NCBI RefSeq assembly: GCF_022374875.2
Contig: NZ_CP092427.2
Coordinates: 496,001 to 560,000 of the forward strand
Origin: Mycolicibacterium rufum
GTDB taxonomy: Bacteria > Actinomycetota > Actinomycetes > Mycobacteriales > Mycobacteriaceae
Direction: 5' to 3'
DNA length: 64,000 nucleotides
Positions 57,629-64,000 of this stretch are shown here, in pieces. The position numbers and the translations under genes are program-made. The notes beneath the pieces were generated by a model that saw only the letters and a program-made list of their open reading frames with translations, did not search any database and was not told the origin of the DNA. Numbering within the stretch: position 1 is the stretch's first letter; each line of letters opens with the position of its first letter.

Positions 57629-58080
57629 AACCCGAAGAACTCATCGCCACCCTCGCCGAGCTCGAGCGGATCCGCGGCGCCGTTCTCGATCTGGTCGAGC
57701 AGCAGGCTCCCCGACTGCTCCCGCAACCGCCCGACGACGCCGGCGCGGACCGCACCACATACGACGTCCTGCTCGGCCTGCGCCGCGCCGTGCTCGGCAA
57801 CCCCGCTGCCGCGCGTGGGCTGCACGACGTGCTCGTCGCCCAGGGACGTCGCTACGCCGACACTCCCGACGGTGCACGGCTGCGGGACGCCCTCGCGTCG
57901 TCGGAAGCCGTCGAGAACCTCCGGCTGGTGTGGGAGACGGTCAGCCTCAACGTGCTGGACGGTCCGGCCGCACCGGGATGCGCCCCGGACGCCTGGGCGG
58001 CGCTGTTCGCCGACACCGTCGTCGCCCACGGGCTCGACGACGCCGTGCTGTCCCGGTTCCGGCCGGAGGGCTTCGCATGA
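57625..58080 (+). CDS. Small helical protein of the isoprenoid operon
   Basis: Unrecognised protein of 151 residues, predicted mostly helical (ELIATLAELERIRGAVLDLV, then a Pro-rich break, then YDVLLGLRRAVLGNPAAAR). No signal, membrane segment or catalytic motif. ATG at 57625 overlaps the synthase stop by four bases and its own stop overlaps the next ATG, so it is made in fixed ratio with its neighbours; a structural or accessory role is inferred only from that. Confidence 0.75.
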   Translation: MKPEELIATLAELERIRGAVLDLVEQQAPRLLPQPPDDAGADRTTYDVLLGLRRAVLGNPAAARGLHDVLVAQGRRYADTPDGARLRDALASSEAVENLRLVWETVSLNVLDGPAAPGCAPDAWAALFADTVVAHGLDDAVLSRFRPEGFA

Positions 58081-58337
58081 CGCTCGCCGACCCCCGGCCG
58101 GCACTGGCCGAGCACAGCTCGCTCGTCGGCTACCTGATGGGCGTGGCGGCGACGGCGCACGCGATCGAGGAGCTGGCGCTCGACCCGAACCGCGTAACCA
58201 CCGCCGCACCCGATGATTTCGTGCACATGCTGGTCGGCGTCGCGAGCCTGGGCCGGGCGATCGAGCGCCTCGTCGGGACCCTCCCTCCCGTCGATACGGA
58301 TCCCGCCCCGCGCGCACCGCAGAGGTGGTTGCGGTGA
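58077..58337 (+). CDS. Very small helical protein of the isoprenoid operon
   Basis: Unrecognised protein of 86 residues with helices LVGYLMGVAATAHAIEELAL and FVHMLVGVASLGRAIERLVG separated by a short linker, and a Pro-rich tail. The two helices resemble each other loosely (VG, A, AIE-L pattern), suggesting a helical hairpin or internal repeat. Overlaps both neighbours (ATGA at the start, GTGA at the end). Function unknown. Confidence 0.7.
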   Translation: MTLADPRPALAEHSSLVGYLMGVAATAHAIEELALDPNRVTTAAPDDFVHMLVGVASLGRAIERLVGTLPPVDTDPAPRAPQRWLR

Positions 58338-59329
58338 CCGCCGTCCTCGCCAAAAGCGACTTCGTTCGCGCGCCGTTGCTCGCCGCAGACGCGCCCGACT
58401 ACAAGGAGTGGCACCACTTCGTCGTCCACGCACCCGGCAGCCCCGTGCTCATCAACGTCAGCCTCACCGGCGACCGGGCGGCACGCATCATCGTCATCGC
58501 GCACGACAGGCGCTGGACCGGAGTCGTCGAACGATTCGACCCGAGCCAGCTGGCGGTGTCGGCCGACCTCGGCGAACTGACCCTCGGCGCCAGCAGCATG
58601 CGGGTCACCCCCGACGGCTATCGCGTGCGAGTCGACCTGCCGCACCGCGGGATCCGCGGCGAGGTGGAATTCACATCCGTGAGTCGACCGTTCGTGGTGA
58701 ACAACCAGCCGGTCGGTGAGGGACGGATGAGCTGGCTCTTCGTGCCGCGGCTGCGCGCCGCCGGGTGGCTGCACATCAACGGCCATGACATCGTGTTCGA
58801 CGACGAGCAGGCCTACCACGATCACAACTGGGGCCGGTTCCGGTGGGGCGGTGACTTCGGCTGGACCTGGGGCACCATCGTGGCCGAGGAGCGCGACAAC
58901 CCGTGGTCCCTGGTGTTCCTGCAGATGACCGACCGGCGGCGTCTGCGCTCGACGGCGCAGGCGGTCTACGTGTGGCACCGCGACGAACCCGCCGCCATGC
59001 TGCTGCGCTCGGCGGTCCACACGTCGGTCCACGGCACGCTGCACCGCGCGGCGGACTGCACACTGCCGGCGCCGATGGCCCTGATCGTCGACGGCGCGGT
59101 CCCCGGCGTGCCCGAACGCCTGGAGATCAGCGCAGAGCGGCTCGGCGACACCGTGCACGCCGAGTTCCGTCCCACCTCCTACGCCCGCCTCGCCCACCCC
59201 AGCGAGGTCCACCTCGACCGATGCACCGTGCTCTGCGAGGCCGGAGGCCGCGCCCACGTCACCGGAGAGATCCGAGGCGAGCGGATCGACTTCGACGGTG
59301 CGGCCCTTTTCGAGTTCCTCCATGGCTGA
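58334..59329 (+). CDS. CrtC/AttH-like hydratase-fold protein
   Basis: Protein of 331 residues. The motif YHDHNWG (161-167) followed by GDFGWTWGTIV is the signature of the AttH/carotenoid 1,2-hydratase (CrtC) superfamily, a lipocalin-like double-barrel fold; in CrtC this site adds water to a terminal isoprene double bond. YKEWHHFVVHAPGSPVLINV opens the N-terminal barrel. With a prenyl synthase and a desaturase-like gene in the same operon, hydration of an isoprenoid is plausible. GTG at 58334 overlaps the preceding stop (GTGA). Confidence 0.8.
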   Translation: MTAVLAKSDFVRAPLLAADAPDYKEWHHFVVHAPGSPVLINVSLTGDRAARIIVIAHDRRWTGVVERFDPSQLAVSADLGELTLGASSMRVTPDGYRVRVDLPHRGIRGEVEFTSVSRPFVVNNQPVGEGRMSWLFVPRLRAAGWLHINGHDIVFDDEQAYHDHNWGRFRWGGDFGWTWGTIVAEERDNPWSLVFLQMTDRRRLRSTAQAVYVWHRDEPAAMLLRSAVHTSVHGTLHRAADCTLPAPMALIVDGAVPGVPERLEISAERLGDTVHAEFRPTSYARLAHPSEVHLDRCTVLCEAGGRAHVTGEIRGERIDFDGAALFEFLHG

Positions 59330-59726
59330 ACGCATCTCGTCACTACTGCGCCGGTCGGTCGACCACCTCGCCGACGAGGTGCCCGCCAGCCACCGGCTGG
59401 CGGTGGACGCGCTCGGCGCCCTGGTCGTCGGGCTGCACGTGGACGACGAACGCTTCTTCCTCACCGGCGGCGACCGACTGGTGGTCGCCGACGGCGAACC
59501 CGCGACCGCCGATGTGCAGATCACCACCAGCCGGGACGCCATCGTCGGCGTCCTCGACGCCGACATCGCGTTGCAGGAGGCGATCGACACCGGCGCGGTG
59601 GCCGTCGTCGGTTCGCTCGATGACGTTGTGCGCGTTCACGACACGTTGCACGCCTACGTCCACGCCGCGGTACGGGCCCCCGCCCAGACCGAACTGCTCG
59701 ACGCGTTGCGCGGGGTGGCGTCATGA
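59322..59726 (+). CDS. SCP2-like sterol/lipid-binding protein
   Basis: Protein of 134 residues with an SCP2-type pattern: ALVVGLHVDDERFFLTGGDRL, a strand ADVQITTSRDAIVGVLDADI, then helices ALQEAIDTGAVAVVGSLDD. The last part parallels the SCP2 consensus in which the domain ends with a helix lining a lipid tunnel. It may hold or shuttle the isoprenoid (inference). ATG at 59322 overlaps the preceding gene by eight bases; ATGA overlap with the next. Confidence 0.72.
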   Translation: MAERISSLLRRSVDHLADEVPASHRLAVDALGALVVGLHVDDERFFLTGGDRLVVADGEPATADVQITTSRDAIVGVLDADIALQEAIDTGAVAVVGSLDDVVRVHDTLHAYVHAAVRAPAQTELLDALRGVAS

Positions 59727-61957
59727 CCCACTGCATCCCGACGCCCGCATCGTGTCAGCACCGCCCGACCGTGGCCGTGCTGGGGGCCGGCATCGCCGGC
59801 CTCACCGCGGCGCACGAACTGGCCGAACGGGGCTTCGAGGTCACCGTCTACGAGTACCGCGCCGACGAACGCAACGGGTTGGGGACCGCGCCGCCCGGCA
59901 CCTACCCGCCTGTCAAGCTCGGCGGCCTCGCCGCGTCGCAGTACTCGACGGTGGGCACCCGCGACGGTAGCCCGGCCGAACTGCGCCCCTTCCCCGGACG
60001 GCGCGGCACCCCTGCACCGCCGCGGTGCGCGGTGGCAGGTGAGCACGGATTCCGTTTCTTCCCCGCCTATTACCTGCACATCTGGGACCTGTTCCAGCGC
60101 ATCCCGGTCTATCAGTACGCGAACGACCCCGCCGGACCGACGAATTGGCGATCGACGTCACGCACCGTGATGGACAACGTGCGCCGGGTGATCACCCAGG
60201 GCATGACGGTGGCCGGCAAGCCGTCGCTGGTCTTTCCGCGGGAACGCCCCCGCAGCCTCGCCGAGTTCTTCAGCGTGCTGCATCAGCTGTCCGCGCTGGG
60301 CCTTCCCCCGGCCGACATCATCTACTTCCAGAGCCGGCTGCTGCGTTTCCTGGTCACCAGCCCGCTGCGTCGCGGCCGCGAGATCGCCTACGAATCGTCC
60401 TACGACTTCTTCGTCGGGCGGGATCACCACGGCACCCCGCAGTACACCTACTCACCGGACTTCGACCGGCTGCTGCGCGAAATGCCGCGGGTGCTGGTGG
60501 CTTTCGATCCGAACTGGGGCGACGCCCGCACGAACATCGTCAGCTATCTGCAGCTGTTCCTCAACATGGACCGTCGCGACGACAAGGCCGACGGAGTGCT
60601 CAACGGGCCGACGACCGAGGCGTGGTTCGACCACTGGTACCGCCACCTCGTTGCGCTCGGGGTTCGATTCGTCCGCGCGGCCGCCGAGAGCCTGGAACCG
60701 CCGCCGGCCGAGCCCACCGTGCCCCCACACCTGAGGGCGCGAGTCACCCTCCGGTTCACCGACGGCAGCCGGCTGACGCCCGATTACACCGTCGTCGCCG
60801 TCGACGCGCCCGCGGCCGAATGGCTCACCGGAGCGCTGCGTGACGCCGGCACCGGCGGGACCGTGGCCGGGCTCGACGGTTTCGCCACGTCCGTTCCGCC
60901 GCCCCTCGACCCGTTGCAGGCGCAGGCGACGCGCCCGGCCGCGCGTCGGAACCCGTACGCTGTGGACCAGGTCGGCCGGGTGCCGTGGGACCGCTTCCAG
61001 ACGATGACCGGCATCCAGTTCTACTTCGACACGGAGTTCCAACTGCTGCGCGGTCACATGTACTACGCGGGCGCCGAATGGGGCTTGTCGTCGATCAATC
61101 AGCATGGGCTGTGGGAGAACCGACCGCAGCTGACGCGCGACGGCCACGTCGCCGTGCTGTCGGTCGACATCGCCGACTTCAACACGCCCTCAACGCATCT
61201 GGTTGACGACCTGGGCAGGGGCAAGACCGCGCGGGACTGCACGCCCGACGAGATCGCCGCGGAGGTGTGGCGCCAGATCGTCACCGCGTTGACCAACGAC
61301 GCCGAGAACGTCGCGGAAGCCCTGCTGCCGTGGCCGGTCTGGTATGCGCTGGACCGCGGCCTCGGGATGGAGCACGGGCCCGGACAGGGCACGGGGCGGG
61401 TGGTGCGCAATGAAACCCCGTACCTGGTGCCGATCGTCGGCGACTGGGAGAACCGGCCCGGCGGTGACCCGTGGAACCCGCACGAGACGTCGTGGACGTC
61501 CACCCCGACCGAGGAGGACTGGCTCGTCGACCTGGACACCCGCGGGGTGTGGCAGGCACGCCACGGCGGCTATCAGGTGCACCACAACTCGGTGGTGTTC
61601 GCGGGTACCTGGAACCGCACTTTCACGCGATTGACCTCCATGGAGGCGGCGTGCGAATCGGCCCGGCACGCCGTGAACGCGATCCTCGACCACTATGTGT
61701 GGGTCGGCAGCGGCGGCGCCGACCGCCGCGACAACACGACGCTGCCCTGGCGATTTCCCTACGGTTTCCTCGATCAGGGCTTCTCCAGCCCTGTGCGGAT
61801 GCCCACCCCGGCCGGCGACTACTGCTACGTCTTCGACGTCGAGAACCGCGAACCCGCGGACACGCGGCTGCTGCGCAATCTCGACTCGCAGTACTGCCTG
61901 CAGTCACTCCCCCATCCGCTCGACACCCTCACCACACCCGTTGGAGGTCCACCATGA
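59723..61957 (+). CDS. CrtI/HpnE-like FAD oxidoreductase, large
   Basis: Flavoprotein of 744 residues, about 200 longer than standard phytoene-desaturase or hydroxysqualene-dehydroxylase relatives. FAD-binding loop GAGIAG (21-26) with VYEYRADE; then GEHGFRFFPAYYLHIWDLFQ, the FRFFP-type block of the desaturase/HpnE branch; and a C-terminal HNSVVFAGTW region with TSMEAACESARHAVNAIL, where CrtI-type enzymes have their second FAD contact. A 13-residue Cys/His/Pro-containing leader precedes the first strand. It would oxidise or desaturate a polyprenyl chain. ATGA overlaps on both sides. Confidence 0.82.
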   Translation: MTHCIPTPASCQHRPTVAVLGAGIAGLTAAHELAERGFEVTVYEYRADERNGLGTAPPGTYPPVKLGGLAASQYSTVGTRDGSPAELRPFPGRRGTPAPPRCAVAGEHGFRFFPAYYLHIWDLFQRIPVYQYANDPAGPTNWRSTSRTVMDNVRRVITQGMTVAGKPSLVFPRERPRSLAEFFSVLHQLSALGLPPADIIYFQSRLLRFLVTSPLRRGREIAYESSYDFFVGRDHHGTPQYTYSPDFDRLLREMPRVLVAFDPNWGDARTNIVSYLQLFLNMDRRDDKADGVLNGPTTEAWFDHWYRHLVALGVRFVRAAAESLEPPPAEPTVPPHLRARVTLRFTDGSRLTPDYTVVAVDAPAAEWLTGALRDAGTGGTVAGLDGFATSVPPPLDPLQAQATRPAARRNPYAVDQVGRVPWDRFQTMTGIQFYFDTEFQLLRGHMYYAGAEWGLSSINQHGLWENRPQLTRDGHVAVLSVDIADFNTPSTHLVDDLGRGKTARDCTPDEIAAEVWRQIVTALTNDAENVAEALLPWPVWYALDRGLGMEHGPGQGTGRVVRNETPYLVPIVGDWENRPGGDPWNPHETSWTSTPTEEDWLVDLDTRGVWQARHGGYQVHHNSVVFAGTWNRTFTRLTSMEAACESARHAVNAILDHYVWVGSGGADRRDNTTLPWRFPYGFLDQGFSSPVRMPTPAGDYCYVFDVENREPADTRLLRNLDSQYCLQSLPHPLDTLTTPVGGPP

Positions 61958-62604
61958 CGACGCCCGGCGACTACACCCAGCAGCTCTACGCCTACCTGCA
62001 GGCCTGGCGGCAGCTGCTCGAGTCGGCGGCCGCCCTGGCCGCTGCCATGCCGGTTCCGGGCATGATGACCGGCCTGCCGTCGATGCCTCCTGCCGCGGCG
62101 CCCCCGTCGGCCGCCGCTGATCCGAGTCAGCAGTTGTTCGCGCACCTGCAGGCGTGGCGGCAGTACCTCGAGCAGGCAGTCGGCGCCGCGGGCACCGCGC
62201 CGGCACATCCGCAGGATCCGGCCGCCACCGCACCGGCGAAGCCGTCCTCGCCGCGGCCCACCGTGCCCGTACCGCCCGACGATGCCGGGGCGGGCAGAAG
62301 CGGGGTGCACTCGTCGTCGGAGTCCGCGGGAACACCGCCGCCGCCCGAACGCCTGCAGCAACGAGCACCGAAGAACCCGTTCGGGGGGCAGCTTCCGTTC
62401 GGGGCGCAAGCCCGCCCCGACGGGGAACGGCAGGCTGCCGTGGTGGCCAGGGGAAATCAGATCCCGCGCCCGCCGGCGCTCGAGTTCGGGGGACAGATCG
62501 TGCCGCTGATCAACCGGCTCGACCGGGGCGCGGCGACCGCGCCCGCGGCCACCGTGGGAGCGCTGTTCAAGGGTCTGGTGCAGCGAACGCCCGGCGTGGA
62601 GTGA
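61954..62604 (+). CDS. Repeat and proline-rich protein, possible adaptor
   Basis: Unrecognised protein of 216 residues. Two helical repeats, DYTQQLYAYLQAWRQLLESA (6-25) and DPSQQLFAHLQAWRQYLEQA (about 51-70), share QQL-AxLQAWRQ-LE. A Pro/Ala/Ser-rich linker follows (about 75-135), then a conserved-looking C-terminus with NPFGGQLPFG and LEFGGQIVPLINRLDRG. No signal peptide. The shape (paired short repeats, disordered linker, short terminal motif) is that of a scaffold or targeting factor. ATGA overlap with the oxidoreductase gene and a TTGGAGG site; ends three bases before convergent aspS. Confidence 0.75.
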   Translation: MTTPGDYTQQLYAYLQAWRQLLESAAALAAAMPVPGMMTGLPSMPPAAAPPSAAADPSQQLFAHLQAWRQYLEQAVGAAGTAPAHPQDPAATAPAKPSSPRPTVPVPPDDAGAGRSGVHSSSESAGTPPPPERLQQRAPKNPFGGQLPFGAQARPDGERQAAVVARGNQIPRPPALEFGGQIVPLINRLDRGAATAPAATVGALFKGLVQRTPGVE

Positions 62605-62607
62605 GGC

Positions 62608-64000
62608 CTACGTCGATTCCGGCTTGGCGTCGATGCCGGACTCCTTGCGCTGCTGCGCGGTGATCGGCGCCGGAGCGTCGGTCAGCGGGTCGACCCCGCC
62701 GCCGGACTTCGGGAACGCGATGACCTCGCGGATCGAGTCCACCCCGGCGAGCAGCGCGGTGATCCGGTCCCAGCCGAATGCGATCCCGCCGTGCGGCGGC
62801 GCTCCGAAGGTGAAGGCGTCCAACAGGAATCCGAACTTGTCGGTCGCTTCGTCGTGATCGATGCCCATCATCGCGAACACCCGCTCCTGGACGTCGCGGC
62901 GGTGGATACGGATGGATCCGCCGCCGATCTCGTTGCCGTTGCAGACGATGTCGTAGGCATCGGCCAACGCCGTCGCGGGATCGGTGTCGAACGTCGCCTC
63001 GGACTCGGGCTTGGGCGCGGTGAACGCGTGGTGCACCGCCGTCCACGCTCCCGACCCCACGGCCACGTCGCCGGACGCGGTGGCCTCGTCGGCCGGTTCG
63101 AACAGCGGCCAGTCCACCACCCAGGTGAATGCCCACGCGGTCGGGTCGATCATGTCCAGACGCTTGGCGATCTCGATGCGTGTGGCGCCCAGCAGCGCGC
63201 GGGCGCCCTTCGGAGTGCCCGCCGCGAAGAACACGCAGTCACCGGGCTGAGCCCCCACGTGAGCGGCCAGGCCGGCGCGTTCGGCATCGGAGAGGTTCTT
63301 GGCCACCGGGCCGGCCAGCTCGCCGTCGTCACCGACGAGTACATACGCCAATCCCTTGTGGCCGCGCTGCTTGGCGAACTCCTGCCACCCGTCGAGCGTG
63401 CGCCGCGGCTGCGAGGCGCCGCCCGGCATCACGACCGCCCCGACGTACGGCGCCTGGAACACCCGGAACGGGGTATCGGCGAAGTACTCGGTGCACTCGA
63501 CGAGCTCCACCCCGAACCGCAGGTCGGGTTTGTCGGTCCCGAACCGCCGCATCGCCTCGGCGTAACCGATCCGCGGGAGCGGAGTCGGCAGGTCGTAGCC
63601 GATGAGCGCCCACAACGCTGCCAGCACCTGCTCGGACACCGCGATGACGTCGTCGGCGTCGACGAAGCTCATCTCCATGTCGAGCTGGGTGAACTCGGGC
63701 TGGCGGTCGGCGCGGAAATCCTCGTCGCGGTAGCACCGGGCGATCTGGTAGTAGCGCTCCATGCCCGCGACCATCAGCAGCTGCTTGAACAGCTGTGGGC
63801 TCTGCGGCAGCGCGTAGAACGAGCCGGGCTGCAGCCGAGCCGGCACCAGGAAGTCGCGCGCCCCCTCGGGGGTCGACCGGGTCAGCGTCGGAGTCTCCAC
63901 CTCGACGAAGTCGTGGGCGGCGAGCACGGTACGGGCGGCGGCATTCACCTTGGAGCGCAAGCGAATTGCGTGACCGGGACCTTCACGGCGCAGATCCAGG
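62608..64000 (-). CDS. aspS: Aspartyl-tRNA synthetase, cut by right edge
   Basis: Class II synthetase charging tRNA-Asp (tRNA-Asp/Asn in mycobacteria lacking AsnS). The frame stays open to base 64000, so the N-terminal anticodon-binding domain and start are outside the window; at least 463 codons are visible. Motif 2 is [18 protein letters not shown], the bacterial GAD insertion lies in the middle, and motif 3 is [10 protein letters not shown]. Corresponds to Rv2572c. Confidence 0.97.
   Translation of the reverse strand, partial: LDLRREGPGHAIRLRSKVNAAARTVLAAHDFVEVETPTLTRSTPEGARDFLVPARLQPGSFYALPQSPQLFKQLLMVAGMERYYQIARCYRDEDFRADRQPEFTQLDMEMSFVDADDVIAVSEQVLAALWALIGYDLPTPLPRIGYAEAMRRFGTDKPDLRFGVELVECTEYFADTPFRVFQAPYVGAVVMPGGASQPRRTLDGWQEFAKQRGHKGLAYVLVGDDGELAGPVAKNLSDAERAGLAAHVGAQPGDCVFFAAGTPKGARALLGATRIEIAKRLDMIDPTAWAFTWVVDWPLFEPADEATASGDVAVGSGAWTAVHHAFTAPKPESEATFDTDPATALADAYDIVCNGNEIGGGSIRIHRRDVQERVFAMMGIDHDEATDKFGFLLDAFTFGAPPHGGIAFGWDRITALLAGVDSIREVIAFPKSGGGVDPLTDAPAPITAQQRKESGIDAKPEST

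Overview
The window is high-GC actinobacterial DNA from a mycobacterium, most likely a rapid grower (Mycolicibacterium type). Much of the gene order follows M. tuberculosis Rv2532c to Rv2572c: nusB, efp, pepQ, the aroB-aroK-aroC cluster, a prepilin peptidase, aroE, mltG, ruvX, alaS, yjbQ, rarA, a transglutaminase/ATP-grasp block, and aspS at the right edge. That backbone is interrupted by several accessory blocks absent from the M. tuberculosis arrangement as I know it.

Layout. 1-6045: a truncated LuxR/STAND-type ATPase regulator, divergent from a four-gene NitT/TauT-type ABC importer operon that has a permanently fused tandem permease and a serine beta-lactamase-fold hydrolase. 6024-9960: an Imm5-like protein divergent from a DUF222-HNH (13E12) nuclease, then an FAD monooxygenase and a CitE-like lyase. 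10005-27802: core block of translation, shikimate, cell-wall and repair genes. It contains a frameshifted membrane-protein gene beside aroB, where M. tuberculosis has the type II dehydroquinase. It also contains an ArsR/SRPBCC pair with a clear operator and a GlsB-like stress gene with a good SigF-type promoter. 27896-37605: an SDR gene, a four-gene operon (transglutaminase plus DUF2126, circularly permuted ATP-grasp plus alpha-E, a second transglutaminase, a zinc-ribbon metallopeptidase), and a DUF389 membrane protein. 37775-45883: a complete carbohydrate uptake and catabolism operon (DeoR regulator, FGGY kinase, ABC importer, SDR dehydrogenase, BtpA/SgcQ TIM barrel). 45843-51217: an HxlR regulator and thiolase, then a Baeyer-Villiger monooxygenase-esterase fusion lying between two paralogous F420-type (Ddn-like) proteins.

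51301-62604 is the most unusual part. A 1433-residue ATPase-TPR-GAF-nucleotidyl-cyclase protein precedes eight genes coupled throughout by 4- or 8-base overlaps. They encode a protein that reads like an HK97-fold capsid/encapsulin shell, a polyprenyl diphosphate synthase, two small unknown proteins, a CrtC/AttH-like hydratase-type protein, an SCP2-like lipid-binding protein, a large CrtI/HpnE-like FAD oxidoreductase, and a repeat/proline-rich protein that could be an adaptor. My inference is an isoprenoid-modifying nanocompartment. The shell assignment rests on pattern reading only and needs a profile or structure search.

No tRNA, rRNA, CRISPR array or insertion sequence was recognised. No gene-free stretch exceeds 300 bases; the longest intergenic gap, 37606-37774, holds the putative DeoR operator.
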